Shown: piece by piece, positions 55,092 to 64,000 of the stretch | How the letters are laid out: each line of letters begins with the position of its first letter | Position numbering within the stretch: position 1 is the first letter of the stretch | Assembly: GCF_900187265.1 (NCBI RefSeq) | Contig: NZ_LT906450.1 | Location: 2,099,444 to 2,163,443, forward strand | Reading direction: 5' to 3' | Length of the DNA stretch: 64,000 nt | Source: Rhodococcus rhodochrous | Lineage (GTDB): Bacteria > Actinomycetota > Actinomycetes > Mycobacteriales > Mycobacteriaceae | The notes under the pieces: model-generated | The model's database searches: none | What the model saw: the letters and a program-made list of their open reading frames with translations, nothing else | Told to the model about the DNA's origin: nothing | Program-made: the position numbers and the translations under genes

Positions 55092-55692
55092 GACGATTCC
55101 GCCTCGACGTCCCTCCCGGCACACGGCCATCAGCGACGCCGCACTCGAACTCGCCGCCCGTGGCGGCAACCACGCGGTGACGCACACGGGCATCGACGTG
55201 CATCTCGGTCTGCCGAAGGGCTCGACCTCGTACTACTTCCGCACCCGCCACGCCCTGGTCTCGGCTGCGATCGCCCGTCTCACCGATCGGTCGCGCGCGG
55301 ATTTCGCCGCGCTGTTCGACGACACGACCGGCACCCCGAGTTCGCCCGCCGACCTGATCGCGCGCTATATCGAACGTCTGCTCACGGTGCGCCGCACCGA
55401 TGTGCTGGCCCGGTACGCGCTCGCGACCGACGCGCGGCTCGAACCCGAGTCGGCCGAGGCGCTCGCGGGCTGCATGTTCTCGATCACCGCGGCCACCGAC
55501 CTCGTGCGGGAGCTCGGAGCGCCCGACCCCGGTACGGCCGGCCACGATCTGGTGACCCTGCTCGAAGGAATTCTGTTCGATCGCACCCACGGCCTACGCG
55601 CCCACACGTCCTCGGGGCCGGGCACGGCGTGGGTCGACGGGATCCGTTCGTCGGTCGGCCTGTGGCTCGACGCCCTCTGCGCGCAGCAGTAG
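55090..55692 (+). CDS. TetR-family transcriptional regulator
   Basis: 200 residues. N-terminal helix-turn-helix RHTAISDAALELAARGGNHAVTHTGIDVHLGLPKGSTSYYFRTRHALVSAAI with the typical G-x-STSYYF recognition helix; divergent ligand-binding C-terminal domain. GTG start at 55090, probably leaderless. Likely represses itself and perhaps zapE. Ligand unknown. Confidence 0.85.
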   Translation: MTIPPRRPSRHTAISDAALELAARGGNHAVTHTGIDVHLGLPKGSTSYYFRTRHALVSAAIARLTDRSRADFAALFDDTTGTPSSPADLIARYIERLLTVRRTDVLARYALATDARLEPESAEALAGCMFSITAATDLVRELGAPDPGTAGHDLVTLLEGILFDRTHGLRAHTSSGPGTAWVDGIRSSVGLWLDALCAQQ

Positions 55693-55735
55693 GTGGCATT
55701 CGACCCGCTCGGGACATCCGCGGGTGGTTGCGTAG

Positions 55736-57009
<1,274 letters not shown>

Positions 57010-57015
57010 ACCGAC

Positions 57016-57090
57016 GAGCGGCTTCGACAAGCGCTGCCGTGAGCGGCTTCGACAAGCGCTGCCGTGAGCGGCTTTGACAAGCTCAGCGCG
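57016..57090 (+). repeat. 25-bp tandem repeat, two exact and one degenerate copy
   Basis: Exact copies at 57016-57040 and 57041-57065 (core GAGCGGCTTCGACAAGCGCT), degenerate third copy 57066-57090 with TTTGACAAGCTCAGCGCG. TTCGACAAGCTCAGC-type elements are familiar as dispersed intergenic motifs in Rhodococcus-like genomes. The third copy supplies the apparent start and first codons of the next gene. Confidence 0.85.
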
Positions 57091-57627
57091 GTCCAGCAGC
57101 CTGCTGATGTGACGGACGAGGCTGTGGAAGACCGGTCAGGGGCGGACGAGACGGGACGCGGGGACGGATCGCGCACGGTGCTGGTGGTGCACCACACCCC
57201 GTCGCCGTCGACCCGCGAGATCCTCGAAGCGGTCCTGGCGGGAGCGCGGGACCCGGAGATCACGGGTGTCACCGTCCGGGCGGTTCCTGCGCTGGGTGCC
57301 ACGGTGCCCGATGTGCTGGCCGCCGATGGTTTCCTGTTCGGCACCACCGCCAATTTCGGCTACATGTCGGGTGCGCTCAAGCACTTCTTCGACACCGTCT
57401 ACTACCCGTGTCTCGATGCCGTGGCCGGCCGTCCCTACGGTCTGTGGGTGCACGGGAACAACGACACCGCCGGGGCTGTGGCCTCGGTTCGGCGCCTGAC
57501 CACCGGCTTGGGTCTCGTGCAGGCTGCCGCCGATCTCGAGATCACCGGACCGGTCGACGCGAAGGTGCGCGAGCAGTGCTACGAGCTCGGCGCCATCGTC
57601 GCGGCGACCGCGGCCGGTGAGATCTGA
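57064..57627 (+). CDS. Flavodoxin-fold / NADPH-dependent FMN reductase-like protein
   Basis: 187 residues, Rv2771c-like. Flavodoxin fold: TVLVVHHTPSPSTREILEAVLAGA (phosphate loop), DGFLFGTTANFGYMSGALKHFFDTVYYP (the GTxxxxGxxxxxLKxFFD flavin segment) and GRPYGLWVHGNNDTAGAVASVRRLTTGLG. FMN-dependent redox role expected. The first 15 codons (MSGFDKLSAVQQPAD) come from the intergenic repeat, so the true start may be GTG 57109 or GTG 57124, just ahead of the fold. Confidence 0.8.
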   Translation: MSGFDKLSAVQQPADVTDEAVEDRSGADETGRGDGSRTVLVVHHTPSPSTREILEAVLAGARDPEITGVTVRAVPALGATVPDVLAADGFLFGTTANFGYMSGALKHFFDTVYYPCLDAVAGRPYGLWVHGNNDTAGAVASVRRLTTGLGLVQAAADLEITGPVDAKVREQCYELGAIVAATAAGEI

Positions 57628-57641
57628 CGCGAGCGAGAGTT

Positions 57642-57691
57642 CTTCGCTCCGCGATCAGTGGACATGCTTCGCTCCGCTATCAGCGGAAATG
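57642..57691 (+). repeat. 25-bp tandem repeat, two copies, carrying a stop codon
   Basis: Copies at 57642-57666 and 57667-57691 share CTTCGCTCCGC-ATCAG-GGA-ATG with three differences. The second copy contains the stop codon (57680-57682) and last codons of the SRPBCC gene on the minus strand. Confidence 0.8.
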
Positions 57692-58120
57692 CTTTTCCGT
57701 GAACGACTTGAGGCCCTTGCCGGCGGTTTCGAGGGCCATCTTCTCGGCGCGCCGCACGAGGAATCCGGGGATCGGGATCTTCGGATCGATCGTCAGCGAG
57801 AATTCGGCCGTCGTGCCGGATCCCTTGGCAGTGAGGGTGTAGGCACCGTCCTGCTGGCGCTGCTGGCTGCTCTCCACGAGGGTCCACGACATGGACTCGT
57901 TGCCGTTCCAGTCGTACTCGACGACCTGTTCGTCGGTGATGCCGACGATCGAGACGGTCATCCGCACACGGTGTGGGCGTCCGTCGGGGTGGGTGGATTC
58001 GACGGTGACGGACTTGTGGGTCGACGACCACTCGGGCAGGCGTTCGACCGCGGCGAGTGCGGCCATCACCTGCTCCGGGGTTGCGTCGATGTCGAAATTC
58101 CTGGTGCTGCTGACCGCCAT
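57680..58120 (-). CDS. SRPBCC (polyketide cyclase/START-like) protein
   Basis: 146 residues, small hydrophobic-pocket fold: VSSTRNFDIDATPEQVMAALAAVERLPEWSSTHKSVTVES, then RVRMTVSIVGITDEQVVEYDWNG and a C-terminal amphipathic helix EKMALETAGKGLKSFTEKHF. Binds a lipid or metabolite; the ligand is not known. ATG at 58120; the longer open frame upstream is low-complexity and rejected. Its C-terminus is written in the tandem repeat at 57642. A similar protein is common near this locus in mycobacteria. Confidence 0.82.
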   Translation of the reverse strand: MAVSSTRNFDIDATPEQVMAALAAVERLPEWSSTHKSVTVESTHPDGRPHRVRMTVSIVGITDEQVVEYDWNGNESMSWTLVESSQQRQQDGAYTLTAKGSGTTAEFSLTIDPKIPIPGFLVRRAEKMALETAGKGLKSFTEKHFR

Positions 58121-58178
58121 GCGCCCTCCGCGTCGCCCGATATGTGTGCGTCGGCACTCTATCGTGCGGTGAGGTGCC

Positions 58179-58760
58179 TCACGCGTCGGTGTGGGGCTCC
58201 GTGTCGCCGGGGCCCGCCGCGTCGTCCGGGCCCGCGGTATCGGTCGGGTCGGTCGGCGGTTGCTCGGTGGATGCGGGCGGGGTGGGCTTCGCCCAACCAC
58301 CTTGACGGCGCCATTCGTCGGCACGGCGCTGGTAGCGCATCTGCTCCCGCAGGGCGCCCTGCACGGCCTGCGCCATCCAGGAGTTGAGCGACAGTCCGCT
58401 CTGCTGCGCGGCTTCCTCGGCCTTGGTCTTGATCTGCTCGACGAGGCGCAGGGTCACCCGGCTGATATCGCCGGTCATCTCCTCGAAGGACGGCGTCGGA
58501 TCCTCGTGCGGGGGAGCGGTTTCGCTGTGGACGGCGAGGACGGCGTCGGTGCCGTCGAGTCGCACCGTGACGGTGCGGTCGCCGAGTTCGTCGCTGATCT
58601 CGTTGGCCATGTCGGACAGTGCTGCCAGGACCGCGAGCCGGACGGGTGCGGCGATGGCGGTCGCGAGGGCCGCGGCGGTGCGTCGGGTCTGTTCGTCGCC
58701 GAGTTCGGCCGCGGAGATCACGGAGTCGGTGATGGCGGACGTGTACTTGTCGATGTCCAT
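58179..58760 (-). CDS. Ribbon-helix-helix domain protein, probable autoregulator
   Basis: 193 residues. Residues about 1-85 are helical with SVISAAELGDEQTRRTAAALATAI and an Arc/HicB-like beta segment DRTVTVRLDGTDAVLAV. A ribbon-helix-helix follows at about 98-140 (DISRVTLRLVEQIKTKAEEAAQQSGLSLNSWMAQAVQGALREQM), then an acidic Pro/Thr/Asp-rich tail (TEQPPTDPTDTAGPDDAAGPGD). No partner toxin gene is adjacent. Upstream of its ATG lies an array of four 8-bp repeats phased at 12, 12 and 11 bp, the type of site RHH proteins fill cooperatively, so autoregulation is likely, possibly also of thyX. Confidence 0.75.
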   Translation of the reverse strand: MDIDKYTSAITDSVISAAELGDEQTRRTAAALATAIAAPVRLAVLAALSDMANEISDELGDRTVTVRLDGTDAVLAVHSETAPPHEDPTPSFEEMTGDISRVTLRLVEQIKTKAEEAAQQSGLSLNSWMAQAVQGALREQMRYQRRADEWRRQGGWAKPTPPASTEQPPTDPTDTAGPDDAAGPGDTEPHTDA

Positions 58761-58770
58761 GACGCCAGTG

Positions 58771-58813
58771 TGACGTCACAAATGATGTCACGCAAGGTGT
58801 CATCGTGATGTCA
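58771..58813. promoter_or_regulatory. Phased four-repeat operator array upstream of the RHH gene
   Basis: TGACGTCA (58771-58778), TGATGTCA (58783-58790), AGGTGTCA (58795-58802), TGATGTCA (58806-58813); start-to-start distances are 12, 12 and 11 bp, about one helical turn each. It starts 11 bp before the RHH start codon and ends 90 bp before the divergent thyX start. Confidence 0.7.
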
Positions 58814-58903
58814 TCGATCGTCGCAGGTCGAGGCGCGTTAGTGTGCGGACGGAAGAGACGGCGCGTCCGGAGGATGCGCGACGACCGAGGCGAGGAGGAG
58901 ACG

Positions 58904-59659
58904 ATGGCGCCCGAACCCGCCGTTCCGAAGGTCCGGCTCATCGCCACGACGGAGTTCCATCTCCCCGACGACGTCGACTGGGACACCGACGCCGAGGGCG
59001 GGGAGGCGCTCGTCGAGTTCGCCGGTCGCGCCTGCTACCAGAGCTGGTCCAAGCCCAACCCGCGCACCGCGACGAATGCCGGGTACCTCCGTCACCTGCT
59101 CACCGTGGGGCACCTGTCCGTGCTCGAACACGCCACGGCGACCTTCTACATCACCGGTATCTCCCGCTCGTGCACGCACGAGTTGATCCGGCACCGCCAC
59201 TTCTCGTTCTCTCAGCTGTCCCAGCGTTTCGTCGCCGACGGTGAGGTGCCCGTGGTGGTTCCGCCCGCGATCGCGGGCGACGCCGAGCTCGAGGAGCTGT
59301 TCTTCGCGGCCGCGGCGCGCAGCCGCGAGGCGTACGTGGCGCTGCTGGAGGCACTCGACGAGAAGCTCTCGCATCTTCCCGCCGGTCCGTTGCGCGCCAA
59401 GCAGGTCCGGGAGGCCGCCCGGGCGGTCCTCCCCAACGCCACGGAGACCCGCATCGTCGTCACCGGCAACTACCGCTCGTGGCGTCACTTCGTCGCCATG
59501 CGCGCGACCGAACATGCCGACGTCGAGATCCGGCGTCTCGCCGTCGAATGTGTACGTCAGCTTGCGGATGCCGCACCGAACGCGTTCTCGGACTTCGCGA
59601 TCACGAAACTGTCCGACGGCAGCGAGATCGCAGCTCCCACGCTCGCGACCGATCTCTGA
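58904..59659 (+). CDS. thyX: Flavin-dependent thymidylate synthase
   Basis: 251 residues; makes dTMP from dUMP using FAD and methylene-tetrahydrofolate. Signature RHRx7S is intact: R96-H97-R98 to S106 in [13 protein letters not shown]. Also [56 protein letters not shown] and [29 protein letters not shown] at 58904 with a near-perfect GAGGAGGAG ribosome site; longer upstream frames are rejected. Followed 106 bp later by dapA. Confidence 0.96.
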   Translation: MAPEPAVPKVRLIATTEFHLPDDVDWDTDAEGGEALVEFAGRACYQSWSKPNPRTATNAGYLRHLLTVGHLSVLEHATATFYITGISRSCTHELIRHRHFSFSQLSQRFVADGEVPVVVPPAIAGDAELEELFFAAAARSREAYVALLEALDEKLSHLPAGPLRAKQVREAARAVLPNATETRIVVTGNYRSWRHFVAMRATEHADVEIRRLAVECVRQLADAAPNAFSDFAITKLSDGSEIAAPTLATDL

Positions 59660-59669
59660 TCGACCTGCA

Positions 59670-59704
59670 CACAGATCTTCGATCCACCTCGACACCGATC
59701 TGTG
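59670..59704 (+). repeat. Inverted repeat between thyX and dapA
   Basis: CACAGATC (59670-59677) and GATCTGTG (59697-59704) with a 19-bp spacer. It could form a weak stem-loop after thyX or be a regulatory site for dapA; GATC occurs five times in the stretch around it. Confidence 0.4.
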
Positions 59705-59705
59705 A

Positions 59706-60670
<965 letters not shown>

Positions 60671-60671
<1 letters not shown>

Positions 60672-62476
60672 TGAGCCGCCCCGATCGTGGCCGTGGCCGC
60701 GCCACCCGCAACGCCGGTCCGCCCTCCCGCGCCCCGCGCCGGGTCGTGCAGAACTCCGCTGCCGCCCAGCGACCCGACGCGCGCGTCGTCGACCCCACCG
60801 AACGGTTGGGTACACCGCCCAAGGCTCCCCGCGACGGTCTGCGTGTGGTTGCGCTCGGCGGTATCGGCGAGATCGGCCGCAACATGACGGTCTTCGAACA
60901 CCAGGGACGGCTCCTGATCGTCGACTGCGGTGTTCTCTTCCCCGAGGACCAGCAGCCGGGCGTCGACCTGATCCTGCCCGACTTCCGGTACATCGAGGAC
61001 CGGATGGACGACGTCGAGGCGATCGTCCTCACCCACGGCCACGAGGACCACATCGGTGCCGTGCCGTTCCTGCTGCGTCTGCGCCCCGATGTCCCGGTCG
61101 TCGGGTCCAAGTTCACCCTGGCGTTGGTCGCGGCCAAGTGCCGCGAACACCGTCAGCGTCCCAAGCTCGTCGAGGTCGTCGAGGGGCAGACCACCTCGCA
61201 CGGTCCGTTCGAGTGCGAGTACTTCGCGGTCAACCATTCCATCCCCGATGCGATCGCCGTCGCGATCCGCACCGCCGCGGGCGTCGTGCTGCATACCGGC
61301 GACATCAAGCTCGACCAGTTGCCGCTCGACAACCGCCTCACCGACCTCGCGGGCTTCTCCCGCCTCGGTGACGAGGGCGTCGACCTGTTCCTCGTCGACT
61401 CGACGAACGCCGAGGTCCCGGGCTTCGTCACCCCCGAGCGCGAGATCGGCGGAGTGCTCGACACCGTCATCGGCAAGGCCACCAACCGGGTGATCGTCGC
61501 GTCCTTCGCGAGCCACGTGCACCGCATCCAGCAGATCGTCGACGTCGCCGAGCGCTACAACCGGCGCGTGGCGTTCGTTGGCCGGTCGATGGTCCGCAAC
61601 ATGCAGATCGCGCAGGATCTGGGCTACCTGAACGTGCCCGACGGCCTCGAGGTCGACATCGACACCGCGGCGAGCCTGCCCGACGGCCGGGTCGTGCTGG
61701 TCTCCACCGGTTCGCAGGGTGAACCGCTCTCGGCGCTGTCCCGGATGGCGCGAGGGGAGCACCGGCAGATCAACATCCGGGCCGACGATCTCGTCGTCCT
61801 CGCCTCGTCGCTGATCCCCGGCAACGAGAACTCCGTGTTCGCGGTCGTCAACGGCCTTGCCAAGCGCGGTGCGAAGGTCGTCACCCAGCAGAACGCGAAG
61901 GTGCACGTCTCCGGCCACGCGTCGGCCGGCGAGCTGCTGTACCTCTACAACGCGGTGCGTCCGACCAACGCGATGCCCGTCCACGGCGAGTGGCGCCACC
62001 TGCGGGCGAACGCCGCTCTGGCCGAGGCCACGGGTGTTCCCCGCGAGCGGATCGTGCTCGCAGAGGACGGCGTGGTCGTCGACATGGTCGACGGACTCGC
62101 CGAGATCGTCGGGCGTGTCCCGGTCGGCCACGTCTACGTCGACGGCCTGTCGGTGGGCGACGTGGGCGAGTCCACGCTGTCCGATCGTCTCGTTCTCGGC
62201 GAAGGTGGTTTCATCTCGATCTCCGTCGCGGTCGACGCCACCACCGGCCGTGCGGTGAGTACCCCGGAGGTCTCCGGTCGCGGTTTCTCCGACGACCCGG
62301 GCGCATTGAACGAAGCGGCACAACTCGTCGACAAGGCGCTCAACGAACTCGCTGCCGAAGGGGTCACGGAGACCCATCGCATCGCCCAGGGCATCCGCCG
62401 GGTCGTCGGCCGCTGGGTCGCCGAGACCTATCGTCGTCGTCCGATGATCGTGCCCACGGTGATCCCGGTCTCCTGA
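60671..62476 (+). CDS. rnj: Ribonuclease J
   Basis: 601 residues, metallo-beta-lactamase/beta-CASP nuclease with 5'-3' exo- and endonuclease activity. Zinc motif HGHEDHIGA at H122-H127, LHTGDIKLD, beta-CASP segments VDSTNAEVPGFVTPERE, SFASHVHRIQQI and GSQGEPLSALSRMARGEH, then HVSGHASAGELLYLYNAVRPTNAMPVHGEWRH. The first 55 residues are an Arg/Pro-rich extension, usual in actinobacteria. Follows dapA as in M. tuberculosis (Rv2753c-Rv2752c). Confidence 0.95.
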
Positions 62477-62485
62477 GTACGGTCC

Positions 62486-62516
62486 GCGCGGGCCCGCCGA
62501 ACACGCGGGCTCGCGC
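62486..62516 (+). terminator. Hairpin terminator after RNase J
   Basis: 12-bp stem with one mismatch (62486-62497 and 62505-62516; arm GCGCGGGCCCGC), 7-nt loop, 10 bp after the stop. No U-run. Confidence 0.65.
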
Positions 62517-62553
62517 GATGGGCGAGGGCAACCGTGATCGCTAGAGTGGCGGA

Positions 62554-63180
62554 ATGAGCCTCGCCCGAAGCGAACGACATGCCCTCGTCCGCACCATGTC
62601 CGAGGTCGGGCCCGACGCGCCGACGCTCTGCGGCGACTGGACGGTCCGGGATCTCGCCGCGCACCTGCTCGTCCGCGAGCGCCGCGTGGACGCGATGCCC
62701 GGCATCCTCGTCCCGGCCCTGGCCGACCACACGGAGAAGGTGCGACGCTCCGCCACCGACCGGCAGTGGGCACACCTGCTCGCCGACGTCGATTCCGGCC
62801 CGCCGAAGTGGTCGCCGATGTTCCTGTTCGACGCCGTCGCCAACGCGGCGGAGATGTTCGTGCACCACGAGGACGTGCGCCGCGCGCAGCCCGGATGGGA
62901 ACCGCGGACGCTGTCGGCCGACGACCAGGACCAGCTCTGGCGGATCGCACGGATGATCGGGCGCAACAGTTACGGCGGATGCGACGTCACGGTCGTCTTC
63001 GAGAGGTCCGATTCCGGCGAGCGGGTCACCCTCCGCAAGCGCGGCCCCCGCACGGTCGTGTTGCGCGGCGAACCGTCCGAACTCGTGCTCCACGCCTTCG
63101 GCCGCGACCAGGTGCGGCTCGAGATCGAGGGCGACGAGTCGGCCGTCACCGAACTGGCGGCGTCGAAACGCGGCCTGTGA
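62554..63180 (+). CDS. DinB-like / maleylpyruvate isomerase-type metal-binding protein
   Basis: 208 residues, matches the TIGR03085-type actinobacterial family: SLARSERHALVRTMSEVGPDAPTLCGDWTVRDLAAHLLVRERRVDAMPG, with the DWTVRDLAAHL helix carrying one metal ligand histidine and the pair in NAAEMFVHHEDVRRAQPGW carrying others. This fold holds mycothiol-dependent isomerases and transferases; the actual reaction here is unknown. ATG start, no close operon partners; ftsK starts 92 bp downstream. Confidence 0.78.
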   Translation: MSLARSERHALVRTMSEVGPDAPTLCGDWTVRDLAAHLLVRERRVDAMPGILVPALADHTEKVRRSATDRQWAHLLADVDSGPPKWSPMFLFDAVANAAEMFVHHEDVRRAQPGWEPRTLSADDQDQLWRIARMIGRNSYGGCDVTVVFERSDSGERVTLRKRGPRTVVLRGEPSELVLHAFGRDQVRLEIEGDESAVTELAASKRGL

Positions 63181-63272
63181 GCACTCGCCTGCACGGCATG
63201 TGACCAGTGCCGCCGCCCGGTACCCGTGTTGCTGATGGTTCATGAGAGGTCCGTGCGGCTACCCTGGCGGAC

Positions 63273-64000
63273 ATGGCAGGAAAGTCGTCGGGCAGCCGCG
63301 GAACGTCGTCTACGACCTCTCGGTCGCGGACGGGGGCGCGGGGCTCGGGCGGCAGCACCTCCCGTGCCCGCAGTGCGGGTGCCTCCACCTCGAAGACCCG
63401 ATCGACCGCGAAGTCGAAGGCGTCCGGTTCGTCCCGGTCCACCGCCGCACGCAAGCCGCGGGCCGCGGCCTCGACCACGAGCCGTCGCAGCGGGGGCACC
63501 GCGCGTCGCGCTCCGGCCGCGAGCCGACGTCCCGCGCCCGCCCGTCCCCGGCGCAGTTCCGGGGGGATCCTCACCGCCGTGGGCCGCACCGTCGGCGCCG
63601 GCTGGATGATGACGGCCCGCGCCGTCGGAGCCACGACCCGAACGATGGGTCGCGCCACCGAGATCGAGTCCGGACACCGCCGCGACGGCATCGCGCTCGG
63701 ACTGATCTCCCTCGGCGTGATCATCGCCGGCACGGTGTGGTTCGGTGTCGGTGGCCCGGTGGGCGAGTGGGTCGAGACGGCTGTCCGTGCCGTCACCGGC
63801 GGTGCGAGCGCGGTCCTTCCGCTCGTCGCGGTCGGCATCGCGGTGACGCTCATGCGCACCGAACCGCATCCCGAGATCCGTCCGCGGCTCGTCGTCGGCG
63901 GACTGCTCGTCGGTCTGCCCGCACTGGGTCTGTGGCACATCGCCTCCGGTTCACCCACCGACGCGGAGGGCCGCGCCGAGGGAGCCGGTTTCGTCGGTGC
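63273..64000 (+). CDS. ftsK: DNA translocase FtsK (N-terminal part, cut by window edge)
   Basis: First 242 codons, read by eye since the gene continues past base 64000. A basic Ser/Thr/Arg/Ala low-complexity start of about 95 residues (MAGKSSGSRGTSSTTSRSRT...) precedes the membrane domain: GGILTAVGRTVGAGWMMTAR, then helices GIALGLISLGVIIAGTVWFG, TGGASAVLPLVAVGIAVTLM and RPRLVVGGLLVGLPALGLWH. Position after RNase J corresponds to Rv2748c. The motor domain is outside the window, so assignment rests on the N-terminus and synteny. Confidence 0.8.
   Translation, partial: MAGKSSGSRGTSSTTSRSRTGARGSGGSTSRARSAGASTSKTRSTAKSKASGSSRSTAARKPRAAASTTSRRSGGTARRAPAASRRPAPARPRRSSGGILTAVGRTVGAGWMMTARAVGATTRTMGRATEIESGHRRDGIALGLISLGVIIAGTVWFGVGGPVGEWVETAVRAVTGGASAVLPLVAVGIAVTLMRTEPHPEIRPRLVVGGLLVGLPALGLWHIASGSPTDAEGRAEGAGFVG

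Noticed and set aside
58179-58760. RHH gene as the antitoxin of a toxin-antitoxin pair
   Set aside because: No small toxin-like gene adjoins it; neighbours are an SRPBCC protein and thyX, and the protein is longer than typical antitoxins.

Overview
The window is a GC-rich, gene-dense actinobacterial chromosome segment. Gene order and protein content point to Rhodococcus or a close relative in the Mycobacteriales. Markers are mycothione reductase, a PptT-type phosphopantetheinyl transferase, ThyX, an IdeR-type iron box, many GTG starts and 1-4 bp start/stop overlaps. The core order map - mtr/hydrolase - mqo - siroheme synthase - EfpA-like MFS - proS - rimP-nusA-ylxR-infB-rbfA-nrnA-MATE - phosphoesterase-pptT-truB - mntR - ribF - rpsO - pnp - M16 protease - dapB - thyX - dapA - RNase J - ftsK matches, from memory, the M. 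tuberculosis Rv2861c to Rv2748c stretch. Departures from that backbone are the most informative parts. I saw no tRNA, rRNA, CRISPR array, prophage or insertion sequence.

Layout. 0-6.9 kb: partial amino-acid permease, GAF-LuxR regulator, acyl-CoA synthetase, methionine aminopeptidase, a GntR(YtrA)-controlled ABC exporter, and a hydrolase-fold protein lacking catalytic residues. 7-17.7 kb: mycothione reductase operon, malate:quinone oxidoreductase, siroheme synthase, drug-type MFS, FUSC protein, YaaA, ProRS. 17.7-23.2 kb: a compact transport operon behind an IdeR-like box. It encodes an iron-type binding lipoprotein, permease and ATPase, then two related GATase-fold-like proteins and an FmdE-like protein of unknown role, then an O-methyltransferase. 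23.2-35.3 kb: ferritin-like/Tat-lipoprotein pair and the translation-factor run through truB. 35.4-38.7 kb: manganese ABC transporter with MntR as last gene. 38.8-44.3 kb: ribF, a wax-synthase-like protein with a degenerate active site, rpsO, pnp. 44.4-52.6 kb: narK-narGHJI, placed between pnp and the M16 protease gene that normally follows it. 52.7-64 kb: M16 protease, ZapE, TetR regulator, dapB and two small genes, SRPBCC protein, ribbon-helix-helix protein with an operator array, thyX, dapA, RNase J, a DinB-like protein, and the start of ftsK.

How genes connect. Iron (IdeR-like box) and manganese (MntR) uptake are each self-contained. Nitrate import and reduction form one unit with NarK; the siroheme synthase at 11.2 kb could serve an assimilatory nitrite or sulfite reductase elsewhere. 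dapB and dapA supply diaminopimelate and lysine. RNase J, PNPase and NrnA provide RNA turnover beside the translation genes. Several divergent intergenic spaces hold clear inverted or direct repeats overlapping promoters or starts, and three starts have a -10-like hexamer exactly 6 nt upstream, as expected for leaderless mRNAs.
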